64,000 nt of DNA from contig NZ_JAAVUS010000008.1 of assembly GCF_018449525.1 (NCBI RefSeq), forward strand, positions 186,001 to 250,000, in the 5' to 3' direction. The translations under genes and the position numbers were made by a program. The number at the start of each line of letters is the position of its first letter. Position 1 is the stretch's first letter. The notes beneath the pieces are model-generated. The model did not search any database and was not told the DNA's origin. It was given only the letters and a program-made list of their open reading frames with translations. The stretch comes from Bradyrhizobium sp. dw_78 (GTDB taxonomy: Bacteria; Pseudomonadota; Alphaproteobacteria; Rhizobiales; Xanthobacteraceae). Positions 53,762 through 62,122 of the stretch are shown piece after piece.

Positions 53762-54156
53762 TTCGCTTCTCCTTGGGTTGTGCCCATCCCGCTTGGAACA
53801 TAGACCGGGATGGCCGACATGACTGTGCGCCAGCTCACATGTCCCGCCGCGTCGGTCCGGGACTTAAACGGGCCTGTTGCGGAGAGGGACCGTCGTTCCC
53901 GGCTTTCAGCCCCGGATAGCGGGCCGACATGTCCAGCATCGGCGATGCCATGATGGGATTGCGGCAAAGGTTGTTAGTTCTGCCTCGCTCAATGTTTGCG
54001 CACGCCGACAGAATTATGAGCAGGGATTCGCTGTATTTCCATGCAGTTCGCCCGTTCAATTTGCCCGCCTGCTTTTGACTTGCCGTGTTCGGCGACAGAT
54101 ACTTTCAATGTCGTTGCCGCAAAAGCGTGGGCGCTGTCCCTTCGAACCGAGCATTT
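53762..54156. other. Gap between the crystallin-like gene and the molybdenum hydroxylase operon
   Basis: Nearly 400 bases with no supported gene. It contains the ACATGTCCCGCCGC copy at 53837-53850, a shorter copy near 53925 and a few short G+C palindromes. The last 150 bases are A/T-richer and probably include the promoter of the operon that starts at 54157. A 74-codon minus-strand frame at 53835-54059 looks spurious. Confidence 0.5.
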
Positions 54157-55035
54157 ATGAAGCCTGCTCCTTTCAAATACATCGCAGCTTCGTCACTCGA
54201 TCATGCGCTTTCCCTGAAAGCAGAATATGGCGACGACGCCCGCTTCCTCGCGGGCGGGCAGAGCCTGATTCCGGCGATGAATTTCCGGCTGTCGCGGCCT
54301 TCGGTGCTAATCGACATCAACCGCCTTTCAGATCTGGCCGGCGTCGACTGGCCGGAAGGTAACGACATCCGCGTCGGCGCACTGACCCGTTACCGCAATC
54401 TCGAGCGCAACCGCGACTTCCTGGCGGCCTGTCCGCTGTTCGCCGACGCGTTGCCGCATATCGCGCATCCGCAAATCCGCAATCGCGGAACGATCGGCGG
54501 CAATCTTTCGCATGCCGACCCGGCTTCCGAACTCCCGGCGCTGGCGGTGGCGATGCAGGCGCGAATGCGGATCAAATCTTCAGCGCGTGAACGTGAGGTG
54601 GTGGCTGCGCAATTTTTCCAGGGATTGCTGACGACCGATATCGAGGCCGACGAGATGCTGGTCGGCGTTACATTTCCTCCGCTGGCGCCGCGTACCGGGA
54701 CCTCGTTCATGGAGGTCGCGCGGCGGCGCGGCGATTTCGCATTGGCCGGCGTGGCGGCGATGGTCACGCTGGATCAAGAGGGGCGCTGTGCGGCGGTCCG
54801 GCTTGCGCTGTGCGGCGTCGGCGAGACGCCGGTCGACGCCAGTCAGGCCGTCAGCGCTCTGGTTGGAGAACGCTGCACCGGCGCGGCGATCGATGACGTG
54901 ATCGCGGGTGTCCAGGAGGTGATCGAGCCGGCCGGCAATGTCCACGCCAGCCCGGATTATCAGCGGCATATCGCCGGCGTGCTGGCCAAGCGCGCTCTGA
55001 TGACAGCGCATCGGCGGACCGGCCATGACGCCTGA
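54157..55035 (+). CDS. Molybdenum hydroxylase FAD-binding subunit (CoxM type)
   Basis: A 292-residue FAD subunit of the xanthine dehydrogenase/CO dehydrogenase superfamily. The FAD motifs are ARFLAGGQSLIPAMNFRL near residue 28 and the pair HPQIRNRGTIGGNLSHADPA near residue 105, plus ARRRGDFALAGVAAMV. The start at 54157 (MKPAPFKYIAASS) begins the family sequence; the frame upstream to 54085 does not. It is the first gene of a coupled operon and overlaps the [2Fe-2S] gene by 11 bases. Confidence 0.94.
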   Translation: MKPAPFKYIAASSLDHALSLKAEYGDDARFLAGGQSLIPAMNFRLSRPSVLIDINRLSDLAGVDWPEGNDIRVGALTRYRNLERNRDFLAACPLFADALPHIAHPQIRNRGTIGGNLSHADPASELPALAVAMQARMRIKSSAREREVVAAQFFQGLLTTDIEADEMLVGVTFPPLAPRTGTSFMEVARRRGDFALAGVAAMVTLDQEGRCAAVRLALCGVGETPVDASQAVSALVGERCTGAAIDDVIAGVQEVIEPAGNVHASPDYQRHIAGVLAKRALMTAHRRTGHDA

Positions 55036-55516
55036 CCGACACGAGATCGCGGTCACGGTCAACGGCATGGCCTACCGTAGCACGGCCGACGCCCGCCTGC
55101 TGCTGAGTGATTTCCTGCGTCACGAATTGCGGCTGGCCGGCACGCATGTCGGCTGCGAACATGGCGTGTGCGGCGCCTGCACGGTTCTGCTCGACGGGAT
55201 TGCGGTTCGCTCCTGCCTGATGCTTGCGGTTCAGGCCGATGGGCATGAACTCACGACCATCGAGGGCCTCGCAACCGATGATGGCGCGCTGAGCCCGCTG
55301 CAAACGGCGATGCACGACCATCACGGCCTGCAATGCGGCTACTGTACGCCCGGCATCCTGATGACGGTGACGGCGTTTCTGGAGGAAAACAAATCACCGT
55401 CGGAAGACGATGTGCGGGAGGCGCTGTCGGGCAATCTCTGCCGCTGCACCGGCTATCAGAATATCGTCGACGCCGTGCTGGCGGCGGCCGCGGCCATGCG
55501 GGGTGTGGCGCCATGA
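55025..55516 (+). CDS. Molybdenum hydroxylase [2Fe-2S] subunit (CoxS type)
   Basis: A 163-residue subunit with two clusters: Cys44, 49, 52 and 64 (VGCEHGVCGACTVLLDG...C) and Cys104, 107, 139 and 141 (QCGYCTPGIL, LCRCTGYQN). The overlap with both neighbours indicates tight co-expression. It passes electrons from the molybdenum centre to the FAD subunit. Confidence 0.96.
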   Translation: MTPDRHEIAVTVNGMAYRSTADARLLLSDFLRHELRLAGTHVGCEHGVCGACTVLLDGIAVRSCLMLAVQADGHELTTIEGLATDDGALSPLQTAMHDHHGLQCGYCTPGILMTVTAFLEENKSPSEDDVREALSGNLCRCTGYQNIVDAVLAAAAAMRGVAP

Positions 55517-57864
55517 CGACGCGGTATTTCGGCGCTCCGGTCAAACGTAACGAAGACCGCCGATTGCTGACCGGGCAGGCGTTGTTCATCGATGATGTCG
55601 AACTGCCGGGAATGCTGCATGTCGCGTTCCTGCGCAGCCAGGTGGCCCACGCCCGCCTCAAAAGCGTGGACGTCTCGGCGGCCCTGAAACGCCCCGGCGT
55701 CGTGGCGGCCTACACCGCTCACGACCTCGGCGCCTATTGGCAGCCGGGGCCGCTGCTGGTTCCCCCGCCGCCGATTGCCGGAATCGTCTTCAACCTGCGA
55801 ACCCAGGTGCCGCTCGCCAAGGACAAGATCCGCCATGTCGGTGAGCCGCTGGCGATCATCGTCGCCGAAAGCCGCTATCTCGCTGAAGACGCGCTCGACG
55901 ACGTGGTGGTGGACATGGAAGTGCTGCCCGCGGTGGTCGATATCGAGCAGGCGTTGAGCCAAGCGTCGGTCCTCGTACACGACGATCTCGACTCCAATGT
56001 TTCGGCGCATGTGCATCAGAGCCGGGGCGATTATCGCGTCGCCGCGGCCCGCGCCGACCGGATTCTCAAGCGCCGCTTCCGCTACGAGCATGGCATATCG
56101 TCGACGATCGAAACCCGCGGCGTGGTGGCGCAATGGGACGCGCGCGCCAGTCAGATGACGATCTGGGACACGACCCAAGCGCCGGTATTCGTTCGCAACG
56201 GGCTCGCCGGCGTGCTCGGTCTGAGCGAGCGCCAGGTCCGTGTCATCGCGCCCTTTGTCGGCGGCGGCTTCGGGCCGAAGATCATGATGTTCTATCCCGA
56301 AGAAGTGGCGCTGCCGTGGATCTCGATGCGGCTCAACCGCCCGGTGAAATGGATCGAGGACCGGCTTGAGCATTTCTTCGCAACCACCCATGAACGCGGC
56401 CAGATTCACGACGCGGAAATGGCGATCACCGGCGATGGCCGCATCCTCGGCATCAAGGATGTTTTCCTGCATGACGGCGGCGCCTACGATCCCTATGGCC
56501 TTACCGTCCCGATCAACAGCCAGTGTACGCTGCTCGGCCCTTACGTCGTGCCAGCCTATGATTCCACCTTCACGGCGGTGTTCACCAATCTGCCGATCGT
56601 GACGCCCTATCGCGGTGCGGGCCGCCAGCACGGGGTGTTCGTGATCGAGCGCTTGCTCGATCTGGCCGCGCATGAATTGCAGATCGATCCCGCGGAGATC
56701 AGGCGCCGCAACCTGATTCCGGCCGATGCGTTTCCGTACAAGAACGAGATCATCTACCAGGATTTTCAGCCGCTCGAATATGACAGCGGCAATTACGAGC
56801 CGGTGCTCGACAAGGCGCTGGAGGTGATCGGCTATGCCGACTTCGTCGGCGGCGGGCAGGCGGAGGCACGCGCATTGGGCCGCTGCGTCGGCATCGGTGT
56901 CGCCTGCTATGTCGAGGGCACCGGCATCGGGCCTTACGAAGGCGCCAAGGTCCAGGTTCAGGCCAACGGCAAGGTGAGCGTGGCGACCGGCATCGGCACG
57001 CAGGGCCAGGGCCATTTCACGAGCTTCGCCCAGATCGCCGCTGACCAGCTCGGTGTCGATGTCACCGACGTCGACGTCGTCACCGGCGATACCGATCAGT
57101 TCTATTGGGGCGCCGGCACCTTTGCCAGCCGCGGCGCGGTCGTCGCTGGCAACGCCGTCAACGAAGCCTCGCGCGTGGTGCGGCAGAAAGCCCTGAAGCT
57201 CGCCAGCGACGCCTTCGAATGTTCGGAGGATGATCTGGTGATCGCCGACGGCAAGGTCTCGATCGTCGGCATCCCCGAGAAATTCATCCGCCTCGGCGAA
57301 CTCGCCCAGCGCGCCAACCCGATGCGCGGCGCGGTCAAGCCCGGCACCGAGCCAGGGCTGGAATCGACGCAATATTTCGGACCGCCGAGCGGGGCGACGG
57401 CGAACGGCGTTCACGCCATCATGGTCGAGGTCGATCCCCTGACCTTCGACGTGAAGATCCTCAAATATGTCGTGGTGCATGATTGCGGCACGGTCATCAA
57501 TCCGATGATCCTGGAAGGCCAGATCCACGGCGGCGTCGCGCAGGGGATCGGCAACGCGTTCTACGAAAAATTATCGTTCGACGATCAGGGGCAGCTCCTG
57601 AACGCCTCGCTGGCGGATTATCTGCTGCCGACCGCGCTCGAAGTGCCGCGCATGGAACTTGCGCATACCACGACGCCGTCGCCGCTCAACCCGCTAGGGA
57701 TCAAGGGCGCCGGCGAGGCGGGCGCGATCCCGGTCGGCCCGTTGTTCGCGCAGGCGATCGAGGACGCCTTGCAGCTCAAGCAAAGGAAGGTCGAGCTTCT
57801 GGAAATTCCGCTGAGCCCGAGTCGCGTGTTCGAGCTGACGCGGGGAGCGAGGGAGGAGCCATGA
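55513..57864 (+). CDS. Molybdenum hydroxylase catalytic subunit
   Basis: A 783-residue molybdopterin-binding subunit. It starts at an ATG overlapping the upstream stop (ATGA). The hammerhead domain opens with RRLLTGQALFIDDVELPG; FVGGGFGPKIMMF lies near residue 250, the active-site loop is TPYRGAGRQHGVFVIERL (a form-II type, not the AYxCSFR of true CO dehydrogenase), and the catalytic Glu is in GIKGAGEAGAIPVG near residue 735. It should hydroxylate a heterocycle or aldehyde. The ring-opening amidohydrolase directly downstream suggests that it makes a hydroxylated pyrimidine-like or similar ring. Confidence 0.94.
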   Translation: MTTRYFGAPVKRNEDRRLLTGQALFIDDVELPGMLHVAFLRSQVAHARLKSVDVSAALKRPGVVAAYTAHDLGAYWQPGPLLVPPPPIAGIVFNLRTQVPLAKDKIRHVGEPLAIIVAESRYLAEDALDDVVVDMEVLPAVVDIEQALSQASVLVHDDLDSNVSAHVHQSRGDYRVAAARADRILKRRFRYEHGISSTIETRGVVAQWDARASQMTIWDTTQAPVFVRNGLAGVLGLSERQVRVIAPFVGGGFGPKIMMFYPEEVALPWISMRLNRPVKWIEDRLEHFFATTHERGQIHDAEMAITGDGRILGIKDVFLHDGGAYDPYGLTVPINSQCTLLGPYVVPAYDSTFTAVFTNLPIVTPYRGAGRQHGVFVIERLLDLAAHELQIDPAEIRRRNLIPADAFPYKNEIIYQDFQPLEYDSGNYEPVLDKALEVIGYADFVGGGQAEARALGRCVGIGVACYVEGTGIGPYEGAKVQVQANGKVSVATGIGTQGQGHFTSFAQIAADQLGVDVTDVDVVTGDTDQFYWGAGTFASRGAVVAGNAVNEASRVVRQKALKLASDAFECSEDDLVIADGKVSIVGIPEKFIRLGELAQRANPMRGAVKPGTEPGLESTQYFGPPSGATANGVHAIMVEVDPLTFDVKILKYVVVHDCGTVINPMILEGQIHGGVAQGIGNAFYEKLSFDDQGQLLNASLADYLLPTALEVPRMELAHTTTPSPLNPLGIKGAGEAGAIPVGPLFAQAIEDALQLKQRKVELLEIPLSPSRVFELTRGAREEP

Positions 57865-58979
57865 GGACGGCGCGCGTTTTCAGATTGTCGATGGCGCATC
57901 CCGGCGACCTGTCCGAACTCGAAGGCCTGATCGCGGACGGAACCGTCCGCGCCGCCGAAATCGCCGCCATCATTGGCAAGACCGAGGGCAATGGCGGCGT
58001 CAACGATTTTACCCGCGGCTATTTCACCCAGACCTTGATGGCGCTGCTGTCGACGCATTTGAACAGACCGGCGGCGCAATTGCTGCACGAAATCCCCTGC
58101 GTGCTGTCCGGCGGCACCGAAGGCGTCATGAGCCCGCATTACAGCGTGTTTTGTGTCTCCGAGAGCGAAGCCGCGCCGGTCCATGATTTAGCGCTCGCCG
58201 TCGGCACCGCCTTCAGCGCGCCGGTCGCGGCGGAAATCGTCGGGCGGCGCGCGCATGTCGACAGCGTCGCGGCAGCGGTGCGCCAGGCGGTCGCCAATGC
58301 CGGGATCGAACGGCTGGAGGACGTCCATTTCGTCCAGGTCAAATGCCCCTGCGTCACGGTGGCCCGCGCGGCGGCGGCGATCGCCGCGGGCAAGGCGCCG
58401 CTGACCAGCGATCCCGGCAAGTCGATGGCCTATGCCCGCGCGGCGGGCGCGTTCGGCGTCGCGCTGGCGCTGGGTGAAATCAAGCCGGATGATTTTGACG
58501 ACGCATCGCTGCTCGGCGATTTCACCCTCCAGTCGCCGCGCGCCAGCATCTCTTCCGGCGTCGAGGTCGAGAGCAATGAGGTCGTCGTGCTCGGCAACAG
58601 CCCGCATTGGGCAGGTCGGCTCCGGATCGCGCACCGTCCGATGATCGACGCGCTGGATATCGGCGCCGTCGTCGATGTGCTCGCCGATCTCGGGATATCG
58701 GCCAATCCGCAAGTCGCCGCGGCCGCCGCGACCAGAATCGCGAGCGTGCTGGTGAAATGCGAACCCGACCGCCGCGGCAGGATCCGCGGGCAGAGGCATA
58801 CCATGCTTGACGATACCGATATCAACGCACAGCGCCATATTCGCGGCGCGGTCGCGGGACTGGTGGCCGGCGTGATCGGCGACGGCCGGATTTTCGTTTC
58901 TGGCGGCGCCGAGCATCAGGGGCCCGACGGCGGCGGCCTGATCGCGGTGGTCGCTTCACAGGATCGGGGCAACGTCTGA
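57861..58979 (+). CDS. Ring-opening amidohydrolase, cyanuric acid hydrolase/barbiturase family
   Basis: A 372-residue member of the AtzD/TrzD/barbiturase family. The family is built of three related domains, each giving a Lys-Ser pair, and all are visible: Lys40/Ser83 (SGGTEGVMSPHYSVF), Lys161/Ser231 (VQVKCPC; RASISSGVEV, with Ser232 as alternative) and Lys299/Ser347 (VLVKCEP; FVSGGAEHQGPDGG). It begins with an ATG overlapping the upstream stop, after GGGAGGAG. The family opens cyanuric acid or barbiturate rings. Which ring is used here cannot be decided from sequence alone; the molybdenum hydroxylase upstream and upp nearby favour a pyrimidine. Confidence 0.92.
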   Translation: MRTARVFRLSMAHPGDLSELEGLIADGTVRAAEIAAIIGKTEGNGGVNDFTRGYFTQTLMALLSTHLNRPAAQLLHEIPCVLSGGTEGVMSPHYSVFCVSESEAAPVHDLALAVGTAFSAPVAAEIVGRRAHVDSVAAAVRQAVANAGIERLEDVHFVQVKCPCVTVARAAAAIAAGKAPLTSDPGKSMAYARAAGAFGVALALGEIKPDDFDDASLLGDFTLQSPRASISSGVEVESNEVVVLGNSPHWAGRLRIAHRPMIDALDIGAVVDVLADLGISANPQVAAAAATRIASVLVKCEPDRRGRIRGQRHTMLDDTDINAQRHIRGAVAGLVAGVIGDGRIFVSGGAEHQGPDGGGLIAVVASQDRGNV

Positions 58980-60187
58980 TGCGGATCGTGATCATAGGCG
59001 CCGGGGTTGCAGGCTGTGTGATGGCGCGTCGGCTTGCGCTGCTGGGGGGCGTGGAGGTGACATGCCTCGAGCGGGTGTCGCGCGACGATCATTCCGAGGC
59101 GGGCACCGGTCTCAATGTCGGTCCGAACGCCGTCAAGGCGCTGAGCCTCATCGATCCCGATCTGACCGATCGCATCACCGAGGGAAGTTTTTTCTGGCGC
59201 AACTGGCGCATCTCGCTCACCGACGGCACGGTGCTGTTCGATCTGCCGCTGACCAGGGTGGCGGAAGGTCCCGGATGGCGGATCCGCTGGTCGGAGCTCT
59301 ATCGCATCCTGCGCGACGCGGCTGAGCCGCACATTTCCTATGGTTGCGAAATCACCCATGTCGGCCGCGACAGTGCCGATCCGCGCAAAACCTCGATCGC
59401 CTGGACGCAGAACGGACTCGAGCGCCGGCTTGACGGGATCGATCTCCTGATCGCGGGCGACGGGCGTTATTCCAGCGTGCGGCGCACGATTTCCGGCGAA
59501 CCGGGCGTGCGGCACGCCGGCGTCGCGATTTTCCGGGTGCTGGTCCCCGATACGTCGGGCGGACTGATCGACGATTACGAACAATGGTTCAACGGACCCA
59601 ATCGGCTGCTAGCCTTTCGCGTGCCGCCCGGCCATGTCTACATCGCCGGGAGTTTTCCGATCGCGCCGGAAGCGCCGATCACGGACGGCATGAAAGCGCC
59701 CGGCGTCTTGCGCGCGGCCTATACGCCGCCCGGCGCGCCGCCCAGCGACCAGGCGCGCTGGATGATCGATGTGATTTGCCGGAACAGCACCGAAACCCAT
59801 TGGGCGCGCATGCAGGAGCACGACGTGCAGTACCGCGCCGCCGATTGCAATGTGCTCTATCTCGGCGATGCTGCGCATGGCATGGTGCCGACGCTTGGGC
59901 AAGGCGCGACGCAGGCGCTCGAAGATGCCGCCACCGCCGCGACGCTGATCACGAAGCGCTACAACAGCGGCAGCCGCGACATCGGCGGCTGGTTGAAGGA
60001 GTTCGAGGCCTTGCGGCAGGATCGCATGCGTTTCGTCATGGAGTTTTCGCTCGACGCCACCGATACGATGCTGGCGGGCGCCGACCCGGTCGAGGGAACC
60101 GGGCACAAGAATGAAGCGCCGTTTCAGAACCGGTTGAAGGCGCTTTATCGGGACGTTGGATTGCCGTCGCAAGAAACCGCACCTTGA
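58979..60187 (+). CDS. FAD-dependent monooxygenase (class A aromatic hydroxylase)
   Basis: A 402-residue flavin monooxygenase. The FAD dinucleotide motif GAGVAG is at 7-12, the DG motif is IAGDGRYSSVRRTI near residue 158, and the GD motif is YLGDAAHGMVPTLGQGATQA near residue 298. It resembles the 6-hydroxynicotinate 3-monooxygenase and salicylate hydroxylase group. Its start overlaps the stop of the ring-opening enzyme (TGATG). It could hydroxylate a heterocycle or remove a carboxyl group. No such enzyme is needed in the known uracil-barbiturate route, so its place in the pathway is open. Confidence 0.92.
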   Translation: MRIVIIGAGVAGCVMARRLALLGGVEVTCLERVSRDDHSEAGTGLNVGPNAVKALSLIDPDLTDRITEGSFFWRNWRISLTDGTVLFDLPLTRVAEGPGWRIRWSELYRILRDAAEPHISYGCEITHVGRDSADPRKTSIAWTQNGLERRLDGIDLLIAGDGRYSSVRRTISGEPGVRHAGVAIFRVLVPDTSGGLIDDYEQWFNGPNRLLAFRVPPGHVYIAGSFPIAPEAPITDGMKAPGVLRAAYTPPGAPPSDQARWMIDVICRNSTETHWARMQEHDVQYRAADCNVLYLGDAAHGMVPTLGQGATQALEDAATAATLITKRYNSGSRDIGGWLKEFEALRQDRMRFVMEFSLDATDTMLAGADPVEGTGHKNEAPFQNRLKALYRDVGLPSQETAP

Positions 60188-60200
60188 GGAGACGAACGCC

Positions 60201-60722
60201 ATGACCGCACTCGCCGAGACGAAACTGCCGATCGCGACCGTTCACGGACTTTTTCACATCGCGATCAAGACCGAGGATCTTGCCGCCACCCGTAAGTTCT
60301 GGACCGACATCATCGGGCTGCGCGAATTTCCCCGTCCCGATTTCGGTTATCCCGGCGCGTGGCTGGGCTGCCCGCAACCCGGCGGCCTCGCCATCGTGCA
60401 TGTCTATGCCGGCGGCCCGGCACTGGGTCCGGAAGGCAAAGCGCAGTCGGGTACCGCGGCGATCGATCATCTCTCGCTCTCGTGCTCCGGCTACCGTTCT
60501 TATGTTGCGCGCTTCAAGGCCGCGGGTCTCGCTTTTCGCGAGTTCATCGTGCCTGGCACGTCGCTGTGGCAGTTGTTCGTCTACGATCCGAGCGGGGTCC
60601 AGCTCGAATTGACGTTCGAGGCCGGGATCGAAGGCGAGGAGAAGCCGGACATGTCGCCCGGGCGCAAATACGTCGCGGGTTCGAGCTTCTTCGACAAGGC
60701 GATCTATCCCAAACTGGCGTGA
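60201..60722 (+). CDS. VOC-family protein (glyoxalase/dioxygenase fold)
   Basis: A 173-residue vicinal-oxygen-chelate protein, starting after GAGGAG. It has HIAIKTEDLAATRKFWTDII at the start with a metal-binding His, a His in TAAIDHLSLSCSG in the middle, and LWQLFVYDPSGVQLELTFEA with the terminal Glu. The His/His/Glu set fits metal-dependent isomerases and extradiol-type dioxygenases. Whether it cleaves a ring, isomerises or binds a product is unknown. It lies 13 bases after the monooxygenase gene. Confidence 0.9.
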   Translation: MTALAETKLPIATVHGLFHIAIKTEDLAATRKFWTDIIGLREFPRPDFGYPGAWLGCPQPGGLAIVHVYAGGPALGPEGKAQSGTAAIDHLSLSCSGYRSYVARFKAAGLAFREFIVPGTSLWQLFVYDPSGVQLELTFEAGIEGEEKPDMSPGRKYVAGSSFFDKAIYPKLA

Positions 60723-60726
60723 TGCG

Positions 60727-62121
60727 ATGGATGATCGCGAGCGCCCGTTGTGGTCGCTTTCGGCGAGCGAACTTGGGATAGCCTATGCAAACGGATTGTC
60801 GCCGAATGACGTAACGGCGGCGACGCTTGCACGGATTCGGGACATCAATTCGCAGCTCAATGCGATCGTGACGCTCGATGAAGCCGGCGCGGTCAAGGCC
60901 GCGCAAGACAGCGCCCGGCGCTGGAAGGAGGGGCGCCAGCGAAATTCGTTCGACGGCGTGCCGGTCACGATCAAGGACAACATCCAGGCCGCCGGCTTGC
61001 GCGCGACCTGGGGAAGCCGGCTCTATCGCGATTTCGTGCCCGATCGGGATGAAACGCCGGTCGCGCGGCTGCGCGAAGCGGGCGCCGTCATTCTCGGGAA
61101 GACCAACGTGCCGGAATTGACGCTGCACGGCTACACCGACAACGCGCTGTTCGGTGTCACCGGAAATCCGTGGGACCCGCGGCTCACGCCCGGCGGCTCC
61201 AGCGGCGGCGCCGTCGCGGCCGTGGCTTCGGGCATGGGCGCGGTCGCGCTGGCCACCGACGGCGGCGGCTCGATCCGCCGTCCGGCGGCCCATACCGGCC
61301 TGGTCGGATTCAAGCCGTCGCGCGATATGGTTCCCCGCAACAACGGCTTTCCCGCGATCCTGCATAATTTCGAGGTCGTCGGGCCGATCGCGCGCTGCGT
61401 CGATGATGTCATCGGCGCGATGGCAATCATTGTGGGTCCGGTCTGGCCGCAGGCTGTGGGCGAGGGCGTGAGCGCGCGCCCGCGCATCGCCTACGCTCCG
61501 GGTTTCAGCGGCGTGCCGGTCGATCCCTATATCCGCGAAGTCATCGATCGCACGGTGGCTGACGGACGCTCGCTCGGCCTCGAGATCGAACGGGTTGCGC
61601 CGTTCGAACTGGCCGATCCGCTTGCCGAGGTCTGGCCGGTCATCAGCCAGACCGGCGTGGCCTGGCTGATGGCAGGGCAGGTGAATCGGATCGACGAGGT
61701 CTCTCCGGTGATTGCCGATATGGCGGCGGCCGGCGATCGCTATGCGGCAAAGGATTATCTGAACGCGCTCGATATCATTGCTGCGATGCAGCGAACGTTC
61801 GATCGGTTTTTCGAGCGTTACGATTTTCTGATCACGCCAGCGACGGCGGCGATGCCGTGGCCCGCGAAAGAATCCCATCCGCCCGTGATCGACGGCCAGC
61901 CGGTCGGTCCCCGCGGCCACGCGGTGTTTACGCCTTTTGCCAATGCGCTCGGCCTGCCGGCGATTTCGCTGCCGTGCCGCATCGATGACGGCGCATTGCC
62001 GGTCGGCGTTCAAATCGTTACTGCTGCGAATCGCGACCGGTCTTTGTTGTCATTCGCGCGCGAATTCGAAAGCCGGCTCTTCGTCCACCGCTGGCCGCCG
62101 CGGTTCGGGCCGGAAGGATAA
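60727..62121 (+). CDS. Amidase-signature family hydrolase
   Basis: A 464-residue amidase. The catalytic triad of the family is visible: Lys83 (PVTIKDNIQ), Ser158 (TPGGSSGGAVAA) and the nucleophile Ser182 (DGGGSIRRPAAHTG), with KTNVPELTLHG between. It follows the VOC gene by four bases. In the oxidative pyrimidine route an amidase-like ureidomalonase follows barbiturase, and in the triazine route allophanate hydrolase and biuret hydrolase are amidase-family enzymes. Either role would fit. Its stop is separated from the convergent upp stop by one base. Confidence 0.93.
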   Translation: MDDRERPLWSLSASELGIAYANGLSPNDVTAATLARIRDINSQLNAIVTLDEAGAVKAAQDSARRWKEGRQRNSFDGVPVTIKDNIQAAGLRATWGSRLYRDFVPDRDETPVARLREAGAVILGKTNVPELTLHGYTDNALFGVTGNPWDPRLTPGGSSGGAVAAVASGMGAVALATDGGGSIRRPAAHTGLVGFKPSRDMVPRNNGFPAILHNFEVVGPIARCVDDVIGAMAIIVGPVWPQAVGEGVSARPRIAYAPGFSGVPVDPYIREVIDRTVADGRSLGLEIERVAPFELADPLAEVWPVISQTGVAWLMAGQVNRIDEVSPVIADMAAAGDRYAAKDYLNALDIIAAMQRTFDRFFERYDFLITPATAAMPWPAKESHPPVIDGQPVGPRGHAVFTPFANALGLPAISLPCRIDDGALPVGVQIVTAANRDRSLLSFAREFESRLFVHRWPPRFGPEG

Positions 62122-62122
62122 A

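Noticed and set aside
53835..54059. 74-codon minus-strand frame in the gap before the 54-kb operon
   Set aside because: It overlaps repeat copies and has no recognisable sequence or good ribosome site.
55456..57528. 690-codon minus-strand frame opposite the molybdenum hydroxylase
   Set aside because: The opposite strand encodes an unmistakable molybdopterin subunit with active-site motifs; the shadow has no family sequence.
45305..62121. Treating regions 2, 3 and 4 as one metabolic island
   Set aside because: They have separate regulators (IclR, GntR, none seen) and separate operons; a joint pathway is possible but not shown by the sequence.
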